Part shown: positions 11,120 through 20,512 of the stretch, in pieces | Position numbering within the stretch: position 1 is the stretch's first letter | How the letters are laid out: every line of letters starts with the position of its first letter | Assembly (NCBI GenBank): GCA_016926625.1 | Contig: JAFGOE010000109.1 | Location: forward strand, 1-64,000 | Length of the DNA: 64,000 nt | Reading direction: 5' to 3' | Source of the DNA: Candidatus Zhuqueibacterota bacterium | Lineage (GTDB): Bacteria > Zhuqueibacterota > Zhuqueibacteria > Thermofontimicrobiales > Thiofontviventaceae | Translations under genes and position numbers: made by a program | Notes under the pieces: model-generated | Databases searched by the model: none | The model's input: only the letters and a program-made list of their open reading frames with translations | What the model was told of the DNA's origin: nothing

Positions 11120-11686
11120 TTAAACATTTCCCTGTTTACCCTGTTGATTATCTTTATTTGGATATATTTTAAACGGATAAACGCCGACTGCCGTATGATT
11201 CGACGGTATGTCTTGTATGACGACGGCGTTTGCACCGATGTTTACGTTATCTCCGATGGTCACATCACCCAATACCTTACATCCGATCCCGAAGAAAACA
11301 TTGTTTCCTATGGTCGGAAGACCATCCTTTCTGCCCGCGATGAATACGTTCGGAGCCAGCACACAAAATTCACCCATTTCAACTCTGGATATCAGCACAC
11401 CGGTAAACGAATGCACCACCAGTCCTTTGCCTATGTTAGCTTCTTTACAAATATCGATGCCTGATGTAAAATGAACAAATACATTTAAAATGAAATGGAT
11501 CAAAAGCATCAACTGCCTGATGACAGGGATCTTTGTCTCTGAGGCTAAATGCCCGATCCGATAGGTGATCACCGCATGTGTCCCGGCATCGAATATTAAC
11601 TGCAATTTTCCCATCATGCTTGATGATGTGTTCCATTTTGCTAACTCATTAATATCGGTCTTAACTGTTTCAAAAAAATTGGCCAC
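11120..11686 (-). CDS. Serine acetyltransferase-like hexapeptide O-acyltransferase
   Basis: This 188-residue protein has an alpha-helical N-terminal part (residues 1-75) followed by left-handed beta-helix hexapeptide repeats: IGKGLVVH, IGNNVFFGIGCKVLGDVTIGDNVNIGANAVVIQDIP. This is the architecture of short CysE-like acetyltransferases common in exopolysaccharide loci. The likely reaction is acetyl transfer from acetyl-CoA to a sugar hydroxyl or amine. A true CysE role in cysteine synthesis is less likely because no cysteine gene is nearby and the N-terminal domain is short. It sits between a GT4 gene (10-base gap) and the carbamoyltransferase. Confidence 0.85.
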   Translation of the reverse strand: MANFFETVKTDINELAKWNTSSSMMGKLQLIFDAGTHAVITYRIGHLASETKIPVIRQLMLLIHFILNVFVHFTSGIDICKEANIGKGLVVHSFTGVLISRVEMGEFCVLAPNVFIAGRKDGLPTIGNNVFFGIGCKVLGDVTIGDNVNIGANAVVIQDIPSNHTAVGVYPFKIYPNKDNQQGKQGNV

Positions 11687-11695
11687 TAGGTTCTC

Positions 11696-12892
11696 TCAGT
11701 CGTAATATTTCCTGCAAAGTTTATCCAGCTGCTCTCCTCGTTTATCCCAGGTATGATGGTTCAATATGGCCTCTCTGGCCTTGTTGCCCATGGCGATACG
11801 ACCAGCATTATCCCGTACCAGTTGGGACACGTAGTCTGTAATCATATCGATATCGTTCGGTGGCGTCAGGTAACCCGTAACACCATCCTCGATCACCTCG
11901 GCGATCTGACCGACATTGGTGCTGATCAAGGCCTTACCGCACGACATATATTCATAAATTTTCAGAGGAGAATAATAGAAAAAATCAAGCGCAGGATATG
12001 GAGCCAACACAACGTCCATGGCGGCTATATAACAAGGCACATCCTCGTGCAATACATATCCGGTTAAGATCACTCGATCCTGTAGCTTGTTCTCCTCGAT
12101 GAATTTTCTCAGATACAGTTCCAACGGTCCCCCGTTCCCGACCATCAGAAACTTCACCTGATCATTCTGTTGCAAGGAACGCTTAATCACAGAGACCAGG
12201 TTTTCTATTCCATGCCAGTAAATAAATGAGCCCACAAATCCAACTACCAGACTGCCGTCGAGATGGTATTGACGTTTGACCTCCGTGGCGTCGATATCGG
12301 GGCTGAATTTGATCGGATCCGCACCGTTGGGGATCACCGTGATCTTATCTTCGGCAAAACCACGCTGCACAAAATAGTCCTTTAACTGATTCGAAACGGT
12401 AAAGCCTTCTTCGCCCGCATTAATGAAGCTCTTTTCCAGATACCGAACTAAACGGCCCGTTGAACGATAGTAACTCTGAAACACCTCTTTCTCATAGGCG
12501 CTGGGACAATCGATCTCGATCAAAAACGGCAGGGAAACCTTACGCGAAATATAAGCGGGAGAAAAGATATAACTGTCCAGCCTGGAAATAATCAGATCCG
12601 GCTTCTCTTCGTTTAAAATATTGATTTCCTGCCGTATGGACGGGATGTTCTTGAGCAACTGGCTCGGTTCATGTAAATATCGTTTGAAATGCTTCTTCAG
12701 TGTATCTCGAACGGAAACCTTTTTCTGACCTGATTTGGGTCCGGCAGCACGCGAAAACTCATCGCGCCTCCAATACATCTTTATCTCATGCCCTCGCTTC
12801 TCCAGCGCATCGAACAACTGCAGCGCCTTGATGGTGGGGCCTATCGAATCTCCCCAAATATCCCAAATGTAGCTAAAATATACAATTTTCAT
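11696..12892 (-). CDS. GT4 family glycosyltransferase
   Basis: About 398 residues from the ATG at 12892 (MKIVYFSYIWDIWGDS). The frame extends upstream to 12946, but the 18 extra residues look non-coding and a GGAACCGGGAAC ribosome-binding sequence precedes 12892. The C-terminal GT-B domain has VGFVGSFIYWHGIENL, a donor-site region MVGNGGPLE and FYYSPLKIYEYMSCGKALI, the GT4 pattern with the second Glu of E-x7-E. It is the first gene after the long non-coding gap at 12893-13470 and probably starts a new transcription segment. Donor and acceptor are unknown. Confidence 0.88.
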   Translation of the reverse strand: MKIVYFSYIWDIWGDSIGPTIKALQLFDALEKRGHEIKMYWRRDEFSRAAGPKSGQKKVSVRDTLKKHFKRYLHEPSQLLKNIPSIRQEINILNEEKPDLIISRLDSYIFSPAYISRKVSLPFLIEIDCPSAYEKEVFQSYYRSTGRLVRYLEKSFINAGEEGFTVSNQLKDYFVQRGFAEDKITVIPNGADPIKFSPDIDATEVKRQYHLDGSLVVGFVGSFIYWHGIENLVSVIKRSLQQNDQVKFLMVGNGGPLELYLRKFIEENKLQDRVILTGYVLHEDVPCYIAAMDVVLAPYPALDFFYYSPLKIYEYMSCGKALISTNVGQIAEVIEDGVTGYLTPPNDIDMITDYVSQLVRDNAGRIAMGNKAREAILNHHTWDKRGEQLDKLCRKYYD

Positions 12893-13024
12893 GTTCCCGG
12901 TTCCGTTAGATAGACAATACCTGTCGCAAGATGAAACGATGGTCAACTTTGAATCATTCTTACAAAATAGTGTTTCGATTAAGTGCTTTATTTAATAAAG
13001 ACTTATAGAAAAATAAACATACTG

Positions 13025-13039
13025 ATATGATAATCATAT
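13025..13039. promoter_or_regulatory. 15-base palindrome, possible operator
   Basis: ATATGAT and ATCATAT are exact reverse complements around a single A. It lies about 133 bases upstream of the GT4 start at 12892, in AT-rich DNA. No regulator is known; chance palindromes in AT-rich sequence are common, so this is only a candidate. Confidence 0.2.
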
Positions 13040-13081
13040 GATAAATTACAAGAATTATGCCATACTAATTACCCCTAACTC

Positions 13082-13103
13082 TGCATCCGAAGATGCATTT
13101 TTT
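13082..13103 (+). terminator. Hairpin with T6 tail, plus-oriented terminator candidate
   Basis: The 6-base stem TGCATC/GATGCA closes a CGAA loop and is followed by six T on the plus strand. On the minus strand the same hairpin has the very stable C(UUCG)G tetraloop but no T tail. There is no plus-strand gene to terminate, so its role is uncertain. Confidence 0.3.
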
Positions 13104-13403
13104 ACCGGAGATACGTTTTCGTAGGCCTCCGTTACGGACGATCTGAACAAAAACGCACGCGAATACTCAACTTACCACTTCGTCAGATGGTGTCCGAGCC
13201 AGGCTGTTGAATCGTAGAAATTACTCGATGGTATTGAAAGCCCCCGCTGAAGATAGAATTGCGGTCTCCATCCTGTGGGTAATTCTGCTTATCAGTCAAT
13301 GCGAATCATCTCTATCAGCTTACTGCTCAGTTGCCAAGACATCACTGTAAATTCAATCATGACATTTGCTGATGCATCTGATTACACCATAACCTCACAT
13401 CAT

Positions 13404-13425
13404 AAAACATCAATGTCGATGTTTT
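13404..13425 (-). terminator. Inverted repeat downstream of the GT-C gene, weak terminator candidate
   Basis: AAAACATC and GATGTTTT are exact reverse complements separated by six bases. The hairpin starts about 45 bases after the stop codon at 13471 and is T-rich on its distal arm. GC content of the stem is low, so termination efficiency would be modest. Confidence 0.35.
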
Positions 13426-13470
13426 CTATGCGATAGATCACTCGTCTTTTATAGCAAACCCTTGTACAGA

Positions 13471-15183
13471 TCATTCCAACCTCGATGTGGTATGCTTTAT
13501 TTTATATATCAATGTATTGATTCCGTTTTTCATACGATCTTCATAAACAAGCTCCAGATCGTCCGGCACATCTATCTTTTCGTAAAGATGGTCGATTAAT
13601 TGATGATGATGCCGATATCGTTCATCGAGAACAATATAGTCTACTCCTCGATATCGCGCATATTCCAGCAATCGGTCAACTTTATTATATGGAATCTCCA
13701 CGGATTCTTTTATTTCATAATTCCCGGCATAGAAACTGACCGCATGATTATAGGCCATGATAATCGGAGATTCAATATCAGAATGCTCTTTTAACCAGAG
13801 CCCCGCCCTCTTTTGCTCAATCGCCGGAGCCCATTCCTCGGTCGAATGGATCGTCCCTTTCATATGTTTCCCAAATTCCGGCAGGATGGCACCGATTAAA
13901 ATAACTGCTATCGTGACTAAAATACTGATGTTCCGGATCATTCGCCTCGATAATTTAAGCTCTTTCAATTCTTTCAACAACAGTTCAAGCCATTGTTCAA
14001 ATTTAACCGATCCCTTAGCCACCCAGATCAGTCCTAACGGCAGGAGTGGGACGAAGTATCGTAATGTGATATGGAAGGCAGGGATGAGTATAAGCCAGAA
14101 AAAGATTAAATAGGAAATAAGATAAAGATTTAAAAAGGCATATTTCCGTTTCCAACTCGCTCCAAACAAACCGAGCGCAAACATGATCAGGACCGGCAGC
14201 GGAAAAACCTTTGCGAACGCATCATTGAACAACTCATAGACATTTTCGGCGATCTTTTTGATCACACCGGATAGCCTGATTTTTATCACCTGTTGGCCAT
14301 CATTATTTTGCACAAAATTACCCAGATGATAAATCTCATCCTCCATCAGTCGCTTATTATCTTCAGTCAGTGAATGGAATGGATTTATTTCATGTTGCGA
14401 CTTAGTCATCACAAAATATTCGCCCTGCTGATTGATCGTCCCCTTCGTACTTATCGTCCAGTGGCCCGTTGTATTACGCAGATAGAGCAAATATGGAAAA
14501 GATATCAGACCAAATCCAATGCCTGCCAGCAGGATGACCAGCACATATGACTTTATCGATCGCTTGTTCAGCAGCCGCACTAACAAAATCAGTATTAATA
14601 CTCCCCAGAATGTGATCAGAAAACCGATGCCTTCCGGTCTGGCCAGATAGCACATGCCAAACAGCAGTCCAACCCACAGCGCATATTTTACTCTTCGTTT
14701 ATCCAGCGTGATCCAGCCCAAGAATATTCCTGACAGGGCGGCAAGGCTGTACAGAAATTCAGCCTCGGCTTTCACACTGAAATAGACAGCAAAGCTGTAA
14801 AAAGCAGTCAGCAGCGAGCTTATATAGGCAATTCTTTTATTATAATAGGTCTTCACAAAAAAGAAAAGCGGAACGATAAGAGTAACCGAACACAGAATCG
14901 CCAGAAACCTTCCGGCCATCTCGAAGTTGGATACAATCAATGAAAATAAGGCCACCGCAATCGGGTACAGGGGTGACCAATACGCATGAAACGCATGATT
15001 CAGCCCATTGAGTCGAGCGCTGGCGGCTAACTTTAGATAATTAACCTCATCGAATCCGATAGAGTATGCCCTGGTCAGAAAAATCAAACGAAACAACAAC
15101 GCACCAACGATGATCAGACCCAGGTAAAGCCAATCTTTTTTTCTCATGTCTCTGTGTTCCATACGTAAATTAATTTTTACCAT
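13471..15183 (-). CDS. GT-C glycosyltransferase, ArnT/PMT (GT39/GT83-like) family
   Basis: A 570-residue integral membrane protein with about 10-12 helices. After the first helix comes AYSIGFDEVNYLKLA, the acidic FDE loop typical of GT-C enzymes that use polyprenyl-phosphate sugars on the periplasmic face (PMT/ArnT family). A C-terminal soluble segment of roughly 100 residues follows the last helix. The start at 15183 is supported by GGGGAG seven bases upstream. Together with the GT2 genes at 21741-24693, which look like polyprenyl-phosphate-sugar synthases, it suggests that part of the glycan is completed in the periplasm. The sugar is unknown. Confidence 0.85.
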   Translation of the reverse strand: MVKINLRMEHRDMRKKDWLYLGLIIVGALLFRLIFLTRAYSIGFDEVNYLKLAASARLNGLNHAFHAYWSPLYPIAVALFSLIVSNFEMAGRFLAILCSVTLIVPLFFFVKTYYNKRIAYISSLLTAFYSFAVYFSVKAEAEFLYSLAALSGIFLGWITLDKRRVKYALWVGLLFGMCYLARPEGIGFLITFWGVLILILLVRLLNKRSIKSYVLVILLAGIGFGLISFPYLLYLRNTTGHWTISTKGTINQQGEYFVMTKSQHEINPFHSLTEDNKRLMEDEIYHLGNFVQNNDGQQVIKIRLSGVIKKIAENVYELFNDAFAKVFPLPVLIMFALGLFGASWKRKYAFLNLYLISYLIFFWLILIPAFHITLRYFVPLLPLGLIWVAKGSVKFEQWLELLLKELKELKLSRRMIRNISILVTIAVILIGAILPEFGKHMKGTIHSTEEWAPAIEQKRAGLWLKEHSDIESPIIMAYNHAVSFYAGNYEIKESVEIPYNKVDRLLEYARYRGVDYIVLDERYRHHHQLIDHLYEKIDVPDDLELVYEDRMKNGINTLIYKIKHTTSRLE

Positions 15184-15207
15184 CCATGCACTCCCCAGGA
15201 GTTGCTC

Positions 15208-16311
15208 CTATTTTTCCCCTTTGTTCATTCTGACGAACAGTGATTCGTAATTTTCCATGATACGGTCCCAGGTGTACGCCTCCTTGATCCTCTGTACCGC
15301 TTTCGAACGATATCCTTCGACGATGTTCGGGTTATCGATTAAATATTGCATCTTGAGCTGTAAATCCTCCGCATCGCTGGTTTTAAAATAGACGCCGGCA
15401 TCTCTCAATACTTCTGTATGCTCAGGTACGTGATTCGCCAACACACAATTCCCGTATCCCATCGCCTCCAGTAAGGCCGGATGCGTACCTCCCACCTCGG
15501 TTGCCTGAACATAGAAAAAGGCGTTCGACTGAAACTCCTTGTATCCCTGCCCAAACACGTATCCGGTAAAAATAATCCGGGGGTCCCTGGTGCTCTTCAA
15601 TTTTTGAATATATTCTGTGTTATAGGGTGCTCCGCCGACGATGACCAGCGGAATATCAGATTTTACCTTCTCATAGGCCTGAACGACAAGGTGCGCATTA
15701 TTTTCCGGTTCGAGTCGGCTGACGTATAAGATGTATTTACCGCGCTTTAAATTGTATTTATTCAATACCTCGATCGTATCGACTTTCTCCGTTGGCGCTC
15801 CATAGGGAATGAAGACCGAGTCTTTTTTAAATTTTTCAAGATAATATTTTTGAATAAACAATGAATCGGTGACCACGACATTGGGCAGGATCGTTGCAAT
15901 AAACTCAGAAATACGATAATACCATTTGCCTATGATGTTCCATTTGCCCCGTTGCCATTCGAGTCCGTCCACGTTCAGGGCGACTTTCTGTCCGACAAGG
16001 CGTGGTATGATAGTAAAGATACTGTTCGCACTATTGCAGACCAGCACAACGTCGAAACGCCTGAACAATCCGTGAAACACGGAGATCCCCGTATGGGCGA
16101 CTGTATCGAAATACTTATGTTTTATGGTAGGAAGTATGACGAGTTTCACTCCTTTATAGGTGTCGTCTGAATACTGGATGGTATTGGATCTTCCGTATAC
16201 TGTAACGTCATGGCCGCGCTCGACAAGGCGCACCGAAAGCTCCTCTGCAAACGTCTCAAAGCCTCCATAATTAGCCGGTATCCCTCGAATTCCCATAATT
16301 GCAATTTTCAT
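15208..16311 (-). CDS. GT4 glycosyltransferase with DUF1972 (rhamnosyltransferase-like)
   Basis: This 367-residue enzyme begins MKIAIMGIRGIPANYGGFET, the signature of the DUF1972/GT4 subgroup, which includes many putative rhamnosyltransferases. Further supporting motifs are ALNVDGLEWQRGKWN near 115-130, YVSRLEPENN near 205 and VGGTHPALLEAMGYGNCVLA near 280. The protein is cytosolic or peripheral. It lies 24 bases upstream of the GT-C gene. The exact sugar specificity is not readable, although transfer of a deoxyhexose is often proposed for the subgroup. Confidence 0.9.
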   Translation of the reverse strand: MKIAIMGIRGIPANYGGFETFAEELSVRLVERGHDVTVYGRSNTIQYSDDTYKGVKLVILPTIKHKYFDTVAHTGISVFHGLFRRFDVVLVCNSANSIFTIIPRLVGQKVALNVDGLEWQRGKWNIIGKWYYRISEFIATILPNVVVTDSLFIQKYYLEKFKKDSVFIPYGAPTEKVDTIEVLNKYNLKRGKYILYVSRLEPENNAHLVVQAYEKVKSDIPLVIVGGAPYNTEYIQKLKSTRDPRIIFTGYVFGQGYKEFQSNAFFYVQATEVGGTHPALLEAMGYGNCVLANHVPEHTEVLRDAGVYFKTSDAEDLQLKMQYLIDNPNIVEGYRSKAVQRIKEAYTWDRIMENYESLFVRMNKGEK

Positions 16312-16378
16312 GATATTCCTTTCAGTTCATGTTGCGTCGTCCGTAAAAAACCGTATTAAATAATATATGAAGGTCGTG

Positions 16379-18301
16379 TCAATCGATATAGAAGTCGAAT
16401 AAGTACACATAGTTCTCGGGTTCATGCTCAGCCGTGATGCTCATACAGAATTGATAAAAACCATGCGGTGCATCGTCTGGAATTTCCCAGAAAACTTCAT
16501 CTCGCAGAAGTTTCCCTGTATCGAGCTGATTAAAATTGAAGCAGTTAAAAAAGGGCTCATGCTCGAATGATACCGCGTACGCGTCGTTTCTGACCTGGAC
16601 TTTAACCTTATCCATGTCAACGTTGTCTTTCGGGAGCGATTTCAGTTCGTAGAAACATGTCAGGTGTACGGCATGTTTCCAATAAATTTCACCCAGTTTG
16701 TCCGGTTGCACGTAGTGTGTCAGGATATCGTGAGTTCGATAGCCCCTCAGTTCAACATGATCGTTGATCATCTTATAACTCGACTTTTCGATTTCAGCGA
16801 CGTCCGCATGAATTAATTTTTTAAGCCCCTGCACATGGTCGGCACCTCTCTTCAACAGACATACGCCGTCCTCATATCGTTCAATTCCGTAATTTTCATC
16901 ATGAAGCACATCTCGAATGTAGTCGTTATCCGGCCATAAATAAGGCAGTTGGAAACTCTTCCTCGTGATCAGGTTGATCGTCGGAGCATAAAAATCGTAC
17001 AGAATATAATCGACTCTGTCGACATTGTCGTTGAAAGAATATAGTTCATGACGTTCTGCCGCATGGACGGCTAATTTTGTCTCAGCAGATAACGATGCCT
17101 CCTCAGGTATCGTCTCAATGATCTCCTTCAGCACCCGGTGATGATCCAGAATCTTCCACTGGGGTAAATCGAACACATTCGATTTCAAAAAGAAAAACAG
17201 CAGTGCAGCTATTAAAAGAGCCAGTGATACCTTGTTTTGATGAACTTTGCTCATTTTTATTTTCGCAGAGCGAACCAGATGATCTAATCCGAAAATGGCC
17301 GAGATGAAGATGAATGGGACTATGGTCGCACTGTAATGATGTTCCACTTCATGCGTATAGTAATAACTACTCAGCAAATTGATCGCAAACATCGGAGCGG
17401 CTATTAAAAGAGTTCTCAGGCTGAAAAGACTCAGAAAAAGTACCGGGCCGAACAGATACAGGAAATATCGGATATTATACTTTTTAGCCAGAAATTTCAC
17501 AAGATACAATGCGTCGTATTTTATCTGCGCCAGATGATCCCAGTGCGTTTCGGCTCCTTCCATAATCACAAACTCTGGCAATCCCAACATCGCGCGTAAC
17601 CACATCCGCTTGTACCAAAGGAGAAACCATGCGATGCTAAACAAGGCGATCCCGATGCCTAATTTCCTCTGCTTATTAAACAAAAACGCGTAAATTCCCA
17701 TCATAAAAAGTAACAGAGCAGAATCTTCTCTGCAGGTCAGCGCAATCAAGCCGAATATGATGAACGGAGCTATTCGTTTCTTCTGCAGGTAATAAAATGC
17801 AAACAGTAAAAATGGAGCGGCGAGTGTGACGCCGTGTATATCCTCCAGATTTGCGTTCTGCATAGCCGGATACAAGAGGTAACTTATGGGAAAGATAACA
17901 CTCAGTGCACCATGTCCAAATTTATCCCGTGCCAGCCAATAAATTGGGATGGCACCGGATGCAACGACGATAGTCTGAAAAAACAATATCGTGTACGGTG
18001 TCGAAATGATCTTGTAGAATAACGCGATCACAATATAGATAAATTCCCAATGGGCCATCCAGAAACGCATCATCGGGCGCCCCATATTGACACTGTCCTG
18101 AAGTATCCATCCTTTGCTCGTATTCCATACAACCTGGATCATGATGCCCAGATCATAGACATTGGCTGAGAAACTTTCATACCTCATGATGGAAATAATG
18201 CCTATCGCCAGTGTATATACAATACACATGATCAGAACGACCATATATTCTCTTGAAAAATTAGAACCAATGTCTCGTAGATATCGACGTGAATCGGCCA
18301 T
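16379..18301 (-). CDS. DUF2079 family membrane protein, putative GT-C transferase
   Basis: A 640-residue protein with about 10 N-terminal membrane helices. YESFSANVYDLGIMIQVVWN near residue 40 matches the conserved start of DUF2079 proteins, which resemble GT-C enzymes with an acidic residue after the first helix. From about residue 400 the sequence becomes soluble. The last 150 residues look beta-rich with many aromatic and acidic residues, suggesting a periplasmic sandwich domain. Function is unproven for the family; its place beside lipid-sugar synthases suggests a periplasmic sugar transfer step. I see no separate promoter; the upstream gap is 66 bases. Confidence 0.8.
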   Translation of the reverse strand: MADSRRYLRDIGSNFSREYMVVLIMCIVYTLAIGIISIMRYESFSANVYDLGIMIQVVWNTSKGWILQDSVNMGRPMMRFWMAHWEFIYIVIALFYKIISTPYTILFFQTIVVASGAIPIYWLARDKFGHGALSVIFPISYLLYPAMQNANLEDIHGVTLAAPFLLFAFYYLQKKRIAPFIIFGLIALTCREDSALLLFMMGIYAFLFNKQRKLGIGIALFSIAWFLLWYKRMWLRAMLGLPEFVIMEGAETHWDHLAQIKYDALYLVKFLAKKYNIRYFLYLFGPVLFLSLFSLRTLLIAAPMFAINLLSSYYYTHEVEHHYSATIVPFIFISAIFGLDHLVRSAKIKMSKVHQNKVSLALLIAALLFFFLKSNVFDLPQWKILDHHRVLKEIIETIPEEASLSAETKLAVHAAERHELYSFNDNVDRVDYILYDFYAPTINLITRKSFQLPYLWPDNDYIRDVLHDENYGIERYEDGVCLLKRGADHVQGLKKLIHADVAEIEKSSYKMINDHVELRGYRTHDILTHYVQPDKLGEIYWKHAVHLTCFYELKSLPKDNVDMDKVKVQVRNDAYAVSFEHEPFFNCFNFNQLDTGKLLRDEVFWEIPDDAPHGFYQFCMSITAEHEPENYVYLFDFYID

Positions 18302-18367
18302 CTTACCACTCGTCCTTATATCAGTTTATCTTACCATTTCTAATTATAATGAGTCCATCCCTTCCTA

Positions 18368-19402
18368 TCACGATGAAGCATTTACCCTGTTCCTTCTGGC
18401 GGAGTAGAAAAAGCTTGTCAGACCTCGTTCCAGCAGAAATGCCAGGAACAGAGAGACATACGTGATAATTCGCATAATAATGATCGCCAAAAAAGCGATC
18501 CCGCCTAATCCATAATAAAAATCGTACAATCCATAAATGGTGATCTCGCGAACCCCTATGCCTCCGGGCATCGGTGATATCAAACCCATAATGTTTGTGA
18601 TCGTCCCCGCGAAAATAACAAAGGTCACATCAATTTCCGGATGTCCCAATGTTTTAAGCAAAAACCAGAAGACATAGTAGCTGATGATCAGGTTGACGAG
18701 GGTGATCAAATAACTGCAGGACAAATAATCATATCGTCTTCGTGAGATAATAAAAGCCTCCCAAAACTTATCAAAAAAATCGATCGATCGAATCTTCTTT
18801 TTAAACACGAAAAAGGCCAGGATGATCAAACCGCAGAAGCCAAGGCCAATAGCGATATTCATTAAGGCGTTTTGATTGGACAGCAGTTGTGACACAACAT
18901 GATAAAATTTTGTCAGATGACCACCGATTATAACACAGACGACCGCCATCATAAATTCGGTTGAATGTTCGATAAAAATCTCTCCGAGAATGGAGGGTAG
19001 CGACTTACTCATCTCAATTTTTTCTTCTTTCTTTAAAAAAATCGCCTTAACAGGTACGCCCAATTTACCCGGCATGGTAAAATTAGCCACCAACGCGCTG
19101 ATGGTGACTCTTAAGATGCACAAGAAAGAAATCGTCTTTTTTATCGGTAACAAGAGATAGTACCAGCGCCAGCTCCTGAAAATATGAGACGAAATCGTGA
19201 ACGCTAAAATAATAAGTATGTTAATATAATTAATGTTCAGCAAGGTCTCTTTATATTCATCGAGCCTCGAGCGATTATTGTAAACGATACTGAATAACGC
19301 CACAAAAACAATGATAATAAACAGGACATTGATCAAACTGTTATATTTTTTAGACCCGGATGAATTCACTTTATTCTCGATATATTCAATATTATTTTCC
19401 AT
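18368..19402 (-). CDS. LPG-synthase TM / UPF0104-type flippase-like membrane protein
   Basis: A 344-residue protein of about eight membrane helices. The conserved GLISPMPGGIGVREITIYG near residue 275 is the signature of the lysylphosphatidylglycerol-synthase membrane domain family (TIGR00374-like). Stand-alone versions often neighbour polyprenyl-phosphate glycosyltransferases and are proposed to move lipid-linked substrates, but this is not established in general. The aminoacyl-transferase domain of MprF is absent. It is located between a GT4 gene and the DUF2079 gene, consistent with a membrane sugar-transfer module. Confidence 0.85.
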   Translation of the reverse strand: MENNIEYIENKVNSSGSKKYNSLINVLFIIIVFVALFSIVYNNRSRLDEYKETLLNINYINILIILAFTISSHIFRSWRWYYLLLPIKKTISFLCILRVTISALVANFTMPGKLGVPVKAIFLKKEEKIEMSKSLPSILGEIFIEHSTEFMMAVVCVIIGGHLTKFYHVVSQLLSNQNALMNIAIGLGFCGLIILAFFVFKKKIRSIDFFDKFWEAFIISRRRYDYLSCSYLITLVNLIISYYVFWFLLKTLGHPEIDVTFVIFAGTITNIMGLISPMPGGIGVREITIYGLYDFYYGLGGIAFLAIIIMRIITYVSLFLAFLLERGLTSFFYSARRNRVNASS

Positions 19403-19423
19403 TGCCGCGATTTAACTTAGCAG

Positions 19424-20512
19424 TTAATTATGTACCAATTCCTGGTACAGGGACTTGAACTGAGAGCCGATATAATCGAGATTCAGCTCCCTCTCTACTT
19501 TGTGCCGGTTATACTGTCCGAATCGTTTGGCAACCTCCTTATGGGCGAGGAGGAAGTTAACCTTCTCGACTAACTGTTCATCGTCTTTGAAAGGTATGAT
19601 ATATCCGTTGATGCCGTCCTCGATATGCTCTCCACTACCCTCCGAGGTGCATACGACAGGCAGTCCGCACGCCATCGCCTCCATGGTCACCAGGGGACTC
19701 GACTCGGTTAACGAGGGCATCACGAAAACCGACGCTCTTTGATACAATCGTGGAATTTCCGATTGGTCGATTTTCGGGATCACCTCGAAATTATCGAGAG
19801 CTGCAATTTTGTCTCGTAGCTCGGACGGAATCTGTGATGCGACGGCGATTATCTTCGATTTAATATGTTTTGCTGCCTTTACCAGCGTATCGAATCCTTT
19901 AGGCAAAGATCCTCTTCCGACGAACAATACGATGTCCTCATCATAGGTCCCATTGGATGAGGGCTGAAATTGCAGATGATCGATGCCATATTTGATGATT
20001 CTTATCTTTTCTTCCGGAATGTTCATCTGTTCCATTAAATATTTTTTATAATCCTTTCGCTGCACCGTGATCAGATCGGCTTTTTTCATGCCCATGATCT
20101 CCGATTTCAGAAAAAGGTGGTAACTGAGCGAATTGAAAAACAGCTTATATCGGTCGGGCAAATGTTTTCCAAGCATTAATACCTGTCTGGAGATCAGATA
20201 CTGTACGGTAGTGACGATCGGTTTCTTCTTATTATGCAACGCCAGCGTATGAGGTGATACCACATGAATCAAGTCATACTCGTTTTCTATCCGCGACAGT
20301 AACTTTTTCCCGAGATACGGGTAGATGAATACCTCTCTAAAATTCGGGTATTTCTTCATCGTATCAGGTATTCTGGATGCAATATCAGAGAATGAATATT
20401 TGTCCGCTTGTATACCATTGCTATTCAGGTAATGCACCAGACGATTTGCCCATACGGCCATTCCACCGTTCGGAACCAGATTCAGTAATTCTTCAAAATA
20501 TGCAATCTTCAT
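19424..20512 (-). CDS. GT4 family glycosyltransferase
   Basis: This 362-residue GT-B enzyme starts MKIAYFEELLNLVPNGGMAVW. The C-terminal domain shows LFVGRGSLPKGFDTLVKAAK near 185 and MPSLTESSPLVTMEAMACGLPVV near 270, with an intact E-x7-E motif and GSGEHIEDGINGYI after it. Its start overlaps the end of the upstream GT4 gene by four bases (ATGA), which implies translational coupling and perhaps successive transfer steps. Specificity is unknown. Confidence 0.9.
   Translation of the reverse strand: MKIAYFEELLNLVPNGGMAVWANRLVHYLNSNGIQADKYSFSDIASRIPDTMKKYPNFREVFIYPYLGKKLLSRIENEYDLIHVVSPHTLALHNKKKPIVTTVQYLISRQVLMLGKHLPDRYKLFFNSLSYHLFLKSEIMGMKKADLITVQRKDYKKYLMEQMNIPEEKIRIIKYGIDHLQFQPSSNGTYDEDIVLFVGRGSLPKGFDTLVKAAKHIKSKIIAVASQIPSELRDKIAALDNFEVIPKIDQSEIPRLYQRASVFVMPSLTESSPLVTMEAMACGLPVVCTSEGSGEHIEDGINGYIIPFKDDEQLVEKVNFLLAHKEVAKRFGQYNRHKVERELNLDYIGSQFKSLYQELVHN

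Larger units (their letters stand above)
12893..13470. other. 578-base non-coding gap inside the polysaccharide locus
   Basis: By far the longest gene-free stretch of the locus; neighbouring genes are usually 5-50 bases apart. I see no convincing ORF. It holds a perfect inverted repeat at 13404-13425, a UUCG-type hairpin at 13082-13097 and a 15-base palindrome, ATATGAT-A-ATCATAT, at 13025-13039. The part nearest the GT4 start is AT-rich and could hold a promoter, but I find no convincing -35/-10 pair. It may separate two transcription units or be the scar of a lost gene. Confidence 0.6.

Noticed and set aside
13471-15183. Possible exosortase linking the AsnB-rich locus to a PEP-CTERM system
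   Set aside because: AsnB-like and deacetylase genes also occur in exosortase loci, but this protein has the FDE loop of PMT/ArnT GT-C enzymes and I see neither an exosortase Cys/Arg/His pattern nor PEP-CTERM tails in the window.
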